Source: Heliocidaris erythrogramma (taxonomy: Eukaryota > Echinodermata > Echinoidea > Camarodonta > Echinometridae). Taken from it: 64,000 nt of DNA. The notes beneath the pieces are model-generated. The model saw only the letters and a list, made by a program, of their open reading frames with translations. It was not told where the DNA came from and did no database searches. The stretch is from assembly GCA_025617745.1 (NCBI GenBank), contig CM046853.1, forward strand, positions 58,179,233 through 58,243,232, given 5' to 3'. Both the position numbers and the translations under genes were made by a program. This document shows, piece by piece, positions 1-11,914 of this stretch. Positions within the stretch are counted from its first letter, which is position 1, and each line of letters begins with the position of its first letter.

Positions 1-407
1 TTCGAACAATAGAAAACATAGATGGATGTGTGTGTGGGCGCGCATGTGCGTGTCCATACACGCACTTTAAGATGGTTTTATGCACCATGCAGTTTCGTTA
101 AATTTACTGAAAAGTTGGATTGTACATTGTGTGTGCAAAGACTTTCGGAGAGTTCCAAAGGCATCATGCATGTTTGTCTGTTTAGGATAACCACGTGTCC
201 TTTCTTGAGTATCACCATCCATTTGTTCTAACATGTCACGTATAGGCCAATATCGGAATGGAAATCATCTGTGTTGACGGACACTCAAAGCTATTATCCG
301 CACGCTCTAAATAAATACTCTGACTCTTGAAGATGGAGTGGTCTGAAAGGGTGTGAAACGCTACAAGATTGATTTCCTAGGGTTAGTACCGCAGGCTCCT
401 CAGTGAT

Positions 408-947
408 ATGATACATACACCAGACCTACAGTGCGACATCAAAATGACGCTGAAGGTAGAAATTATTGATTCCATTCATGTGAGAAAGTTGGCCGTGGTT
501 TGGCCAATACCAAATGAAAACAGTCAAGTATTAGCATCTCAGCATGAAGCAATTCGGATGAAGTATATTTCGTTCTGGCGAAGGATGGTCTCAGCCCACA
601 AACTAATATTAGGGTGTGAGGGGTGCACAGCATGTTTAATGTTATGGATCGTACTACCTCGACTGTATTGCATGATGTTCCCAAGCCATCATGTAGATGA
701 GGTCTTTGCTTTAAAAGAGTTCCGTGCGATGAAAGTTATCACGCATCGCCTCATTAGGTCCGTTCATGCTGATCAGTGTCGTCGTATCTTTTCTTGGTGT
801 ACAGTGGCTAAATGTGGACACGTTGAATTAAAGAAAAATATATTGGTAAATTTATCGCTGATAGACGTAGGTATCATGGGAAGCATGATCACACCGTCTA
901 TCGTATTTTCCTGGGAATTAGATTTCCTAAAACTAATTATTTATTAA
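408..947 (+). CDS. Unrecognised 179-codon open frame, possibly spurious
   Basis: An ATG-initiated frame of 179 codons, one of the longest in the window outside transposons. The translation is Cys/His/Met-rich with no recognised domain, no signal peptide and no clear membrane segment. No convincing splice sites flank it and no poly(A) signal follows closely. In AT-rich DNA of this length, one such frame by chance on six frames is plausible. It could also be a decayed transposon fragment or a lineage-specific exon. Confidence 0.15.
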   Translation: MIHTPDLQCDIKMTLKVEIIDSIHVRKLAVVWPIPNENSQVLASQHEAIRMKYISFWRRMVSAHKLILGCEGCTACLMLWIVLPRLYCMMFPSHHVDEVFALKEFRAMKVITHRLIRSVHADQCRRIFSWCTVAKCGHVELKKNILVNLSLIDVGIMGSMITPSIVFSWELDFLKLIIY

Positions 948-2293
948 TGATGGTTTCATAATTTTGGTTCTTGGAAATTTGAAGCTTGCAAAATATTTCG
1001 GATGATTTCCAAATGATTGCACGATGAGAACAGCATTTTGGTATAGGTGAACTCACGAATGGCCTGATTCAGCCACGGTCTAAGCTTGTATACTCGGTGG
1101 TTGGCATTATACTCCACTTCAGGGTATAAACATCGATATATCTGAGGATGAAGAGATCTAACATCGATTCTTGCCGGCTGATTCCAGCTGATACTTGATC
1201 TTAATCCTCCGGGAATCAATCTGTCATATGAAGTCAAGTTTTGCACCCACTTCTACCTCAGCAGAATGCCTTCCGGTGAGGATCGTATATAGTCCGTTAT
1301 ATTGTGTTTATAGGAAATGAATAATACTATTTTACTTTTCTTGACAGCGGAATGAATCACTTTGTTTTACATATTGAATGCAATGAATTAATATTAACAA
1401 TTTTGATCAACGTACCAGCATGCTCGGCTATTTTTAGATATTGTATAAAAACACAAGTTGAAAAATGCCAACAAGAACTTTTTAAAATCTTATATACTTC
1501 CCCTTAGCACACATACATTAAGTTTCTGTTATTTAATAAAGACCGTAAATGGTTACCGTTATGAAATCCACCTTTCAAAGCGGACGCTATATACGAGAAG
1601 GTAACCATGAATAACTAATGACGTGAACAACATATTTCACGTTATTGATGAACAGTTTTCTTGAAAACATAACTCTGGGAAGTTCAAACCACTCTTTTAA
1701 GGGTTGACTGCGGTTATAAAGAAAGCTTTGGTTACATCTGAAAGAGATTCCTACCAAATTCCATGAGGTTGTAACGAAGAACGCTTTAATCCCTGTCTGG
1801 ATGTAATGATAAATACACCTTTGGGGAAAGGAGATTAAATCTTAGCTGCTCTTTTTCATCCCAAGAAAGGGAATGGTAAACCATTGACATTAAGATCACT
1901 AACGGTGGAATATGCGAACTCCCTGTCATGCATTTCATTTCATATTGATGAGACTGTAAAATGTACATCTTAGATAGCTTTAAGAGTACAAACATCATAT
2001 TGAACGGATCGAAGGATTCCCGGTGGCACTTCTTTTTTGGCATGGCAGCTAGCACTCCCCTTCCTCGAGGAATCCCTTCAGGATATTTGAGTGCGCATAC
2101 CTGTGGGTGCTTGGATGTTTGCTTGTGTTTAGAAACATTCAGAATATTTTCGACTGTATTTCTTCTTATTATTATTATTATTATTATTTATTTGGCCATA
2201 ACAATCAGAAATTAATAGCATATACAAAGTCAACATAATAAATACTAAATAGAAATAATAGAGAAAGAGAAGGAAATGAGCAACAAGGAAAGA
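948..2293. other. Gene-free stretch with an ATT microsatellite
   Basis: I see no coding exon or recognisable transposon here. The only structured sequence is a short (ATT)n/(TTA)n microsatellite at about 2162-2190. Confidence 0.5.
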
Positions 2294-2342
2294 AATGGTT
2301 ACCTATGATCCAGGGTTCGCAAAAGTGAAATAGGTAACCATT
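2294..2342. repeat. Perfect 13-bp inverted repeat (hairpin)
   Basis: The arm AATGGTTACCTAT (2294-2306) is exactly complementary to 2330-2342, leaving a 23-base loop. No gene lies next to it. It may be a remnant of a MITE core or simply a chance palindrome. A related GGTTACC/GGTAACC pair lies about 740 bp upstream, at 1552-1610. Confidence 0.4.
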
Positions 2343-4400
2343 GAGGCTGGACCCTCTTTTCTGCTCTTTGACTCGCTTTCACCGATTGTTGTCATCCCAG
2401 TCTTTGAGCCTTTGGTCTTCATCTGACATCCTATCGCTTCTGTCACCATATAAATTTCCTATTAAAATGGAAGACCCCAAGCAACCGCACGCGTGACGTT
2501 GCTTTCACCCTGTGGATGTACATGTGGGTGTTCGTCCCCACAAACCATGAATGAAACCATCAACGAGTGTCTTCATCATCCTTCTCGCAGACAACCAAAG
2601 GTTGGTCCCAGAAGAGAGTGATATGATCCGGGTTCACACCAGAGGTATCACCATACTGACCTCGCAAACGTATCGGGTTGATCTACTTCTGGTGTAAACA
2701 AGAAAGGAGTTCGGTCTGTCTCAAGTTTCTCCCAAATCCTGTTATTCTGTAGATTATCAAGATTAATGTATATATAGTAAAACTCCACCGCAAGTAGTCA
2801 AGAGGAGAATGGGTGATCTTGTCTGTGGAGTGTCGAGTCGTCGATACCATAAGCCTGTAGTACGAGAGAGAGAGACAGAAAGGCAGAAAATCATGAAAAA
2901 AATATTATGATGCTCCTCATCACTAAACTTGCAATTGTTTTTATTAAACCAATATAGTTTCTAAATAACATTTCACATCTTAAACTGCACATCCAAAAAT
3001 GTTATATTTATACAGATTCTGAGCATTTATATAAAAGATAAAAGAAACGCTTTGCAAAAGAAGATGACATATTCATGTTTCCAGACAATACATATAGTTA
3101 CTAAGGTTAAAATGTACATACGCCCTCAGTATTTGAAGGTTGGGCTTATTCCAACTTGACAAGAGAAATAAAAGTATATGAAAATTAGCACAAAGCCAAG
3201 ATATGAAGCCCTAGGCCCCTCAATTCAAATTGATGCAAGACACTAAGTGAAATAGTCGATACAAATTCTGATGAGTTTTCTTTTATAACAGCGTAAAATC
3301 GTTTATTTTTATGGCAAATATATTTGCAGTCTTGTACCTGGATTCCCATTGCCTTTATTAAGTTCCAATAACAATGAAATCATATTTACAAATATATAAG
3401 TATATAATAGGAAATGTCCTTTAAGATGTCAAAGGTATGACTATATTGCTCATCATGCATTAATATAAAAATGACGTATTCTACTTTAAATCTAATACCT
3501 TGCGCTGTGGAAATGTGCAGATACTTCGAGCTAACAGAACGCTCACATAATGCTGCATCATCACTTCTGTTCTGCAAATACAAAAGTCAAGAAAAACAGG
3601 AATGCTTTAAGATCCATTAAATCGTTGTCAGAGAGTAACAATTTGATTAAAATTCAAGTTTCCATGAATCAAACTCTGCTCATAGAATAATAATAATAAT
3701 GGTCACAAGAAAGGGGTAAGTCGGTGGAAAATTGTTCAGTTGATTTCATTCCTCATGACTGTGCTAAACGAACCGCGAGGAAGATGCTAAATGAAAGGTT
3801 GGATCATATTTTATCAAATGCTTCCACAGAAAGGCAAAGGCCTTGTCCAGACAAATATTTTTCTCTGCGACTCATTCTAACCCATATGCGGTTAGAAACA
3901 CAAATTTCAAATAATATGGAATTAATGTTTGGGATTTCATGATTTTTTTTCTGCAGAAACTTACCCATTTGACTTTAGAAAAGATTACTGTTGTCTACAT
4001 AGGTAGATAGGTTGTCTTTTTTATCATTAAAATGTGAAGTTTTTCTGTCAGTAGGGTGTTAAATGTCATGTGTGTTTCTGAACCCTTATCGATATTATAC
4101 ATCGTATGAAAGCAAAACTTCGTCTACTTCGGACTGCAGCGTGGTTAGTTAGTACCACGGACCCCTCCAATACATCATTTGAGACATTGTGGAGTACCAT
4201 ATAGTGTTTAGGTTGGACCTAGTAGAGTTCAACAATATTTCCAAAATTGAACCACTTCCCTATCAAGGATGGGTTTTATTATTGAGTAAAATACATGTAG
4301 AAATCCAGGCGACCCATATCATGAAAAAGATCTACATATGGACACAGCCCGAGTCAATCCTTCTAGATATTATGCCAGTTCATAGCGGCGCTCAAAAGAG
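2343..4400. other. Gene-free stretch
   Basis: No exon or transposon is recognised. A GA-rich run lies near 2860-2885 and an (ATA)n run near 3688-3700. A weak exon-like stretch at 3957-4002 has a T-rich acceptor and a GTAGAT donor. It is open in one frame, but nothing else supports it. Confidence 0.4.
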
Positions 4401-4406
4401 CAGAAA

Positions 4407-4665
4407 ACAACACACACACACACACACACAGCTCTACATGGCTTTACTTCCGAGGACAGGTATTGTTCCTCTATTGTTCCTCGTCCTCGGACAGTCGACG
4501 GAATAAAGCACAAATTCATTGTTCGACGTTCGAGGACTATTGTCCGGCTTCCGAGGACCATTGTTGTCATGATTTTTTTTTTGTTCTCTGTCCGAAAATG
4601 TCCTCGGACATACTGCTAAACAGACCCACCCTCACCCACACCCGCCACACACACACATATATTTA
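4407..4665. repeat. CA microsatellites flanking clustered CCGAGGAC words
   Basis: (CA)n runs occur at about 4411-4431 and 4635-4660. Between them, variants of TTCCGAGGACA and its complement TGTCCTCGGA occur several times on both strands, so this stretch can fold back on itself. It looks like a small, decayed inverted-repeat element. No coding potential is seen. Confidence 0.35.
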
Positions 4666-4699
4666 CCCACGTACACTTTTACCGCATTATCACATTTGA

Positions 4700-7600
4700 A
4701 AGCCCAATTATAAACTTATGAATACTACACATCTGTTATTATATTATATTTTATATACAAATCAAAATGATTTTGTTTCCATTTAGCGAAATTCTCTCCA
4801 GGTGGTCAGAAAAAGGCACTTTTAAAGCTGCAGTTATTACTACAAATGGGTAATACAGTACACAGTGATCAGAGAAGTTTTATTTAAAGGGCCTGTATGG
4901 GAACAATAAAACAAGTTTTTTAATATCAATTCTGAAGTATAACTATTATGAAGTTCTACTGATTTTGAAAGGTTCTATTTGATATTAACGTAGGTAACTG
5001 TGAGGCATCTTAAAGTGCGGATATTATTTTTTTCGCATTTACTAAGACTTACTCAATGCTGTCTTTACCATGTGATATATTAGTGTTGTTGTTTTTTCTA
5101 GAATCCTGCTGTTAAATTTTGATGACCAATGCCCACAACCCTCTTTTACAGTATTTTCATTCATATAGTCTATTTTTTGTTGTTGTTGTTGTAATAAAAT
5201 GCAGCATATTCAAAATACATGTTATGTAATATGCAGAGGGATAAGTGTATTCTTAACACTTTTGCATATATTCGATTAGTCTAATATGATTAGTGGAATA
5301 AAGTGTAATTTATGTGGATACGACGTTTGTCTGTAACAGTTATTTTTCGCCCCCCCCCCCAAAAAAAAAAAAAAAAAAAAAAAATCCAACCATGTTTGAT
5401 ACATATTTGTAAAATATTTTGTTTATATTGACATCATGCTATGTATTCTATGCACCAAGCAGCTTATTCTCTTACAATTCTGGAAGACTTAGTAGGTAAG
5501 TGGGGTATTTGATGTACGGAATGATCCTCCTTGTGTAAGCTATTCTTGAACTAACCCTAACACTGATGGGCACCTTACATCCTTTCAGCACATTTAAACC
5601 ACCCTGGTCAGTGATATTTTTGTTCGACACTTTATGATACTAACAATTTTTTGAATGTTATTTTGATATGTTTGAGGTTTTTTGTTTTCTTAATGCCACA
5701 ACAATATTTTAATATTGGAGAGAGAGAGAGAGAGAGAGAAGGGTAGCTGTGGAGAGTTAATGACATCGAGAAAGAGAGAAGTGAAGAGAGAGGGAGAGAC
5801 AGACAACTAATACGCTTTTGGTTTTTTATGCACCAAAAATTAGGAATTCAGGAATTTTTCAGGAAAAATATCAAAACGTATTTTGACCCTTTCCTTTTTG
5901 ACAGCTACTATGTAGCCCCCTCCCTTCCTCTATCTCTACCTTTCTTTTTCTCCTAATCTTTCTATGTACATTATTATGCCCATCTATTTTTCTTCTCTTT
6001 TAATCTCTGTTATCTTCTCTTTATTGAATCATATTTGTCTTTCCCTTTTATTAGTAGATGATCGCAGGTTACAACATCCCTTCCAAAGCATGATATTAAA
6101 AAAAAAAAATTTGATATGATTGGGTTGATATACAAGGTGGGAGCATGCTATTGTAAGGTCGTAATTGCTTTTAGTATAATTATTCCCCCCAAAACTGCAA
6201 CTCAGCATGTTCAGTATCGAGGTTACAATACTACGTGCTAAAAAGCACCAATAAGTGAATAGTTAACTGAGAGTAAACCGAAAGTAATTAAAAAAGCCAC
6301 ACCACATATGACGGAATTAAGGTCTCGAAAACAAAAATAACCGTCAAGGCAAAATAATATGACATATTATAATACATGAGTGTGCTTAGGGCCTTATGTT
6401 GCACGAAGTTAGGTTTTTCCACCACTACTTGTCTTTCTTTTAGACGTACAATTATTTTGTTTTGCCACGGTTGTTTTTTAGGCTTGTGTCATTTGTTATT
6501 TACGCTTATACCTTAAAAGCTGTGGCCAAGAAAAAACCCAATTCTCTGGTAAATGAATAGCAAGTGAAGGTTAAAAAGCAGAACAAAGGCCCCTATGTAT
6601 ACGATTTCAGTTGGCTTTGATCTAAACGAAAAAGAATGGGACAAGCTTTAAAGATTTTCGCAGTATTTGTTCTGGAATTATCGGAAACATCAATCTCAAA
6701 TAGGCACGGAACTCGACTTTTAGCCAATAGACCTTTAATTATAGCATTTGGTTTCGCTCTCATATTTAAAGTGAAATGCAAGAGAACGCTCTATTGTGAC
6801 GGAATAATTTATACAGCTGCAGGCCAAAGAAAGCATTTATCCAAAATTTACACATACTCTGAGGCACAAACGTCAGTTAATGGGGTTTGAAAGTAATACA
6901 TGAGGAAGGGTGGTACCGTCCCTCTGTGAATTACTTATGATTAAATACACGAAACCAAAGCAGCGAGAGCAAGCATGGACTTAAAAATCAACAAACATGA
7001 CAGTACTGGATTTATTTGAACAAGCCTTTTAATGAGCGTGTTCAGGTATCAGGTGAGAAAAGAGGGAGATATAAAAACAAGACAAAATACTGAGATAGAA
7101 TTATAGACATGGAAAGAAAAGGTGAGAACGAAAAGGAGAGAAGAAAATGCAAAAAGAGGTATGTAACCGAAAAAGCAGAAAGATATTTATTTCATGGTTG
7201 CTAATCAGTTTTCACTGAGTAATTGAAATCTTAAAGGGAAGGTTCAGTTCTGGTAAAGCTAACAAGTACATTTTTTAAAGCTTCTTTATTATTTTTTATT
7301 TCTGTGTGGAAGTATATCTTAATAGCAATATCACATTAGAAGGATTCTCCCTCAAAATGCCCCATACTGCAAATATAAGTAGCCCCATGTATCTATATTT
7401 ATGTGCAGTGTTTTCACTGTATATGAGTGTCAGCTAAATTCAGACAATTTGACATGACTTCGATGACTGATGATACCAAAACATCTCAGTTCACGATTAT
7501 TCCTATTTCTTATACGATTAACCTTCCGGACAACTTTCTAGATTCTAGTTTCTTTCTCAATGCAGTCACATCACCACAACTCAACTTTATCTTTGAAGTA

Positions 7601-7700
7601 GAATCGGAAGCTAGGAAATTTGGCTATGACGAAGTTTTAAAAATGTGACCTTTGCCATGTGAGACGTCCTGTATAAGAATGACGCGGTACGGTCTTATTT
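4700..7700. other. Gene-free stretch with simple repeats
   Basis: No supported gene. Contents: (TTG)n near 5175-5192, a C-run followed by an A-run at about 5351-5384, (GA)n at 5719-5740 and a pyrimidine-rich tract around 5915-6010. The open frames here are short and unrecognised. Position 7216 onward (AAAGGGAAGGTTCAG) resembles one end of a TTAA-type MITE, but no matching second end was found. Confidence 0.4.
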
Positions 7701-7704
7701 GTTA

Positions 7705-8301
7705 TCAGGGACGGCTGAGCGTCTTCCAAAGTGGGGGGCACCAACAAAAAGGGGCACTTTGGGGGGACAAAAGGGCACCTACAAAGGGTGAAAAAAAGGC
7801 GGAAAATGCCACTTTGAGACATTAGTATACCGCTACATTCTCATTAATACACTATCGAGGATCATTTTCGACACATTATTGTTTATGTCTTAACATGGTT
7901 CTAGATAAAACTACTTTGCAGTTGAGTGCAATGGTCTGATTATTCATTTGCGAGCGAGCGAAGCGAGCGAGCAAGCAAAATATTGAAGAAATTTTGAATA
8001 GCAGCGATTTTCCTAATATGATAAGAAGACAATGGTAAATGCGACCGAGCGAGCTTTGGAAAAATTTTAGAAAAAATTGTCCTCCTTCCTGTTATGATTT
8101 AGGGGCACTGCTCATTCTTGTATAACTTACGGAATTGTGCCCCTCCTGCCCCCTGCTCCACTGCCTCTCATTGTGCTGATATCAGTAGGGGAATCTATTA
8201 TTATGAAGCCTCTCTGATTATTTGGAGCTAGGTAGGCCTATGTGGCTCTTTCGTGGACTTTGTAAGCGACATCGGAGTATATATGTATAATATATCAAAT
8301 A
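7705..8301. repeat. Dispersed GGGGCAC-rich repeat, part 1
   Basis: This stretch contains several GGGGCAC words (7735-7790), a GAGCGAGCGAAGCGAGCGAG block near 7951-7970 and C-rich complements of GGGGCAC near 8137-8155. The same GGGGCAC theme resumes on the far side of the Tc1 element. The simplest reading is one non-coding dispersed repeat split by the transposon. I see no protein in it. Confidence 0.55.
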
Positions 8302-9971
8302 TACACTGTTGGTCATAAAGGTGGAATAAAATATTTTTGAATAAAAATCGACAGTTTTGTTGGTATTTGAAAGGCTACGCGTAGACAAAATGGTAATTGA
8401 GTGATTACATAATGTTTCCCCATTACACAGGTGACATTATAACATGAGAAATTTGGATTACGTAATAAATTCTTTTGTGTAGACTATAAAAGCCTATGCA
8501 TATGATATTCTGTCCCTTTCCTTGATTTAGCACTGTGTATAAGAAGGTTGCATTTTTTCGAGTTCCTTGTACCGTTTGAAATAAAAATCGGTAGAGACGT
8601 TCCCTGGACTATGCCTGGTCCAACGGCAACAGCAACACGCGAGAGAGTGGTAGCACTGCGACAGGAGGGCTACAAGCAGACTGATATCGCAGAAGTCCTA
8701 GGGATGTCACAGAGTGCAGTCTCTAAGATCCTGAAACGTCAACGTGAGGCGGGGAATGTGCGGCCACTGAAATCTCCAGGACGTCCCAGATTGACCACAA
8801 GAAGAGATGATCGCCAACTGTTGAATTTCAGCCGCAGAAACCGGAAATTGCCCACGAGCCGTCTTCGTCGCTTGTGGAGGAGATATCATGGGATCAACGT
8901 TTCCCGGTCAACCGTTAATCGCAGATTGCTCCAACATGGTTACCGAGCACGACGGTTGACCAAATGTCCACGCCTGTCTGTTCGCCACAGAGTAGCTCGT
9001 CTTCTTTGGGCTAGGGAGCACAGAAGGCTTCATCCAGGACATTGGCAACATGTGGTCTTCACGGACGAGAGCCGGTTCATCCTTGACCGAAAGGATGGGA
9101 GACAACGAGTTCGTCGATTAGCCGGGGAAAACCTTCGCGATGAATGTATCCACGAGACGACTCAAGGCGGAGGCGGCTCAGTGATGATATGGGCCGGCAT
9201 CCATTATGGAGGGAAAACGCCACTGGTGGTTCCGGACGGAAACGTCATCGCCGCCGCCTACAGGGATATCTTGGAGTTTCACTGTCTTCCATATGCAAGA
9301 CGAGTGTATGGGCACAATTTCCGACTGCAGGATGACAACGCTAGACCGCACAGGGCCGCTGCAGTAAGGGAATTCCTGGAGGCAGAGGGCGTCGTACAGT
9401 TGCCATGGCCAGCTTGTTCGCCGGATATGAACCCCATAGAGCATGCATGGGATGCCCTAGGCCGAGCCATCAACGACAGAGAGGTCATTCCTCAAAATCT
9501 GCAGGAGTTGGCAGATGCTCTGAGGGAAGAATGGGACGCTATGCCTGTTGACATCATCAACAAGCTAGTGGACAGCATGCCACGACGTCTGCATGCGCTG
9601 GTTCGTGCCAGGGGTGGACATACCCGATACTAGTGACTGAGTAAGAACAATGACTCAAGTTTGATGCAAATTTGTCCATGAAATCACAAAAAAGAAGTCA
9701 TCTGGAAAACTGAGAGAGATTGAAAATAAATACTGTATCTCATGATCCTTTAATTTACTGTATATTGTCGTCATTGTTGTTCTATGCTCATGACATCCAT
9801 CGCTTAGGGCATAAACTTGTAAAATATCACTGTCAAACGTGTGTAAAAGGCAGAATAATAAAGTAAAGTGGTTATCATGCACCATAAATGCCATATTCAA
9901 ATCATGTTGTAATAATTACGCTGTGAAAATTTGGTGAAAAAAAATATTCCACCTTTATGACCAGCAGTGTA
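8302..9971 (+). mobile_element. Complete Tc1-type DNA transposon
   Basis: The ends are 26-bp terminal inverted repeats, 8302-8327 (TACACTGTTGGTCATAAAGG...) and 9946-9971, differing at one position. Flanking TA dinucleotides fit the family's TA target duplication. Because the context is TATA on both sides, the exact boundary is ambiguous by 2 bp. The 1.67-kb length, single uninterrupted transposase gene and short inverted repeats are normal for Tc1/mariner. The element is clearly GC-richer than its surroundings. It sits inside a GGGGCAC-type repeat. An intact frame plus nearly identical ends suggests recent insertion and possible activity. Confidence 0.93.
8611..9633 (+). CDS. Tc1-family transposase (DD34E), apparently intact
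   Basis: A 341-residue cut-and-paste transposase starting at ATG 8611 (MPGPTATATRER). The frame is open further upstream, but there is no other ATG. Residues ~10-50 form the first helix-turn-helix (YKQTDIAEVLGMSQSAVSKI). An AT-hook-like GRPR lies at ~57-60 and a second helix-turn-helix at ~70-115. The catalytic triad is visible: D152 in FTDES, D242 in QDDNARPH and E277 in NPIEHAWD, with 34 residues between the second D and the E, as in Tc1. Length equals the family norm and there are no internal stops. It would act in the nucleus on the flanking inverted repeats. Confidence 0.95.
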   Translation: MPGPTATATRERVVALRQEGYKQTDIAEVLGMSQSAVSKILKRQREAGNVRPLKSPGRPRLTTRRDDRQLLNFSRRNRKLPTSRLRRLWRRYHGINVSRSTVNRRLLQHGYRARRLTKCPRLSVRHRVARLLWAREHRRLHPGHWQHVVFTDESRFILDRKDGRQRVRRLAGENLRDECIHETTQGGGGSVMIWAGIHYGGKTPLVVPDGNVIAAAYRDILEFHCLPYARRVYGHNFRLQDDNARPHRAAAVREFLEAEGVVQLPWPACSPDMNPIEHAWDALGRAINDREVIPQNLQELADALREEWDAMPVDIINKLVDSMPRRLHALVRARGGHTRY

Positions 9972-9974
9972 TAT

Positions 9975-10093
9975 AGGTAGGGCACTTATCAGAAGATATA
10001 AGGGGCACTCATGAAAAGGGAAAATAATTCTATTATAAAGAAAAAGGGGCACTGATCAGAATTAAAAGGGGCACTAAAAAGAGGCATTTATCA
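9975..10093. repeat. Dispersed GGGGCAC-rich repeat, part 2
   Basis: The GGGGCAC repeat resumes directly after the transposon, with loosely ordered units of about 20-30 bp such as GGGGCACTGATCAGAATTA. It leads into the regular higher-order array. Confidence 0.55.
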
Positions 10094-10698
10094 GAGGTGA
10101 AAAGGGCACTTATCATAAGGAAAATTGCACTATTAGAACGGAAAATGGGCACCGAAAACGGAGACACTTGTCGGATTTCAAAGGGGACACTGGTCTTATC
10201 TGAGCTTAAAAGGAGCACTAAGTAAAAGGTGAAAAGGACACTTATTAGAAAGAAAGAGGGGCAGTCATACGGAGAAAAGGGTCACTTATCAGAGGTGAAA
10301 AAGGGCACTTATAAGAAGGGAAAATTGTACTATTAGAACGAAAAATGGGCACTAATCAGACGAAAAACAAAGGCACAGATTTCAAAAGGGGGAGTAATGG
10401 CTGAAGTTAAATGGAGCACTTATTAGAAGGTGAAAAGTGCATTTATCAGAAAGAAGAAGGGGCGCAGTTATACGAAGGAAAAGGGGCACTTATCAGAAGT
10501 GAAAAGAGGGCACTTATCAGAAAGAAAAATTGCACTATTAGAACGGGAAATGGGCACTAATTAGAATATATTAGATAAATATTAGATGTCATAAGGGCCA
10601 GTAATGTCTGAGGTTAAAGGGGGCAATTATCAGAAGGTAAAAGGGCACTTATCAGAAGGAAAAAGGGCACTATACGAAGAAAAGGGGGCACTTATCAG
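10094..10698. repeat. Minisatellite with ~200-bp higher-order unit, three copies
   Basis: Basic monomers of about 20-30 bp (core AAAAGGGGCACTTATCAGAA) are arranged in a higher-order unit. Landmarks recur in the same order: GAGGTGAAAAGGGCACTTAT, then AAAATTGCACTATTAGAACG, then an AATGGGCAC monomer. Successive copies start at 10094, 10292 and 10496 and the last ends near 10698, giving periods of 198, 204 and about 203. Monomers within one unit differ more from each other than equivalent monomers do between units, as in alpha-satellite-like evolution. Non-coding. Confidence 0.75.
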
Positions 10699-10705
10699 CT
10701 ATGAA

Positions 10706-11705
10706 GCTTATTGAGGAGGTTTATAGAAATTAATTACATTTTTATTTTGGGGGATAGTAATGATGGATATAAAATTACCAATAATAAGATAAGGAAAAGG
10801 ATCAAGCATTAAATACTTAAATGCTTCACTAACATCTCTACCTTTATTTATCGGTGTTCTATATGTACTAACATTCGATTTGCCTATTTGTACTAACATT
10901 ATCTCACTCAAGCTTTTTTTAAGAGTTCAATGTCACAACACATACTAATATGCACTTCCTAAAAGGGCTCTGCACTGTTTAATCTAATTCACGAAATTTC
11001 CTTCGATCTTTAAGAATTAATTATTCATGTTTTAAAATGCTTAGTAATTTTCAATTGTTTTTTTTTTAATCTTGTTGTGTTTTGTCAGTCATTTTCGTCT
11101 ATGTCTGTGTTATAATGTATCGTATCGTGTATTTTATAGTGTATTTATAATATTTTGTTCATTAATTTATCGAATAATTCAGGTGGTGTCACTAACAGAC
11201 AATGCCTTCCTTGAAAACTTCCACATTTCATTTATTCATTAAACAATTAATTTCATAAACATGAAATAGCAATGGTGTTTTCAAATGTGTAAAGCACCTA
11301 AAATTGTGGCCATATTGGCAGTGAAGTAAAATAATTCTATTTTCCACTCGAGTGTCAAGGTGTACTCAACCACGTACGTCTAAAGAAAAAATCAGTCAAG
11401 ACACGTTTCAACTCCTAACGCAATTGCAACGAGCTCTCTCTTAAAATAAACCATTTCCTAAACGTAAAATAGAGAAAGAAATGAGCTGGTATAATGTAGC
11501 ATGCAGGAGTCGATTTAAAGAACGATTTATGAAGATCTTGAAATAGAACCCATGGCTGTGTTAAAATATCATGCATTAAAAAACTAAATTAGAAAAAAGC
11601 TGCGCTATCGTTTAATTGTTTGTTGTTTCGACACTCAGTTTTTCGAACAGTTAGGAATGATTAGCAGTTTTAATGATCACAAACCTTTAATTACCAATTT
11701 CAAGT
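10706..11705. other. Gene-free AT-rich stretch
   Basis: No exon, RNA gene or recognisable transposon was found. The sequence is AT-rich with short T-runs. Confidence 0.45.
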
Positions 11706-11914
11706 AAGGATGGCTAAAACGCAGATGATTAAGGCAAAATTCCTCATCATGTTCATCATCCAATAAAATTGTTTTAAGTTTATCTCATTTTCTATAGCTA
11801 TTTGCGTACCTTTGCATTCTTTGTTTTAAACATCGCAGTGGGTGTGCTCTGATTTCTTTTCCAACGAAGAGTCCTTTCACAAACAAGGATACGACGTTAA
11901 TGCCTGCTTTATGT
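11706..11914. repeat. Direct duplication, copy 1
   Basis: This ~209-bp segment starting AAGGATGGCTAAAACGCAGA matches 12999-13204 in the same orientation, with a few small indels and substitutions (roughly 85-90% identity by eye). It is non-coding in all frames. The ~1.29-kb spacing suggests an old local duplication or two insertions of one short dispersed repeat. Confidence 0.7.

Noticed and set aside
3957-4002. Extra exon of the host gene
   Set aside because: A T-rich acceptor and a GTAGAT donor exist, but the donor is weak, the exon is short and phase linkage to exon A cannot be tested.
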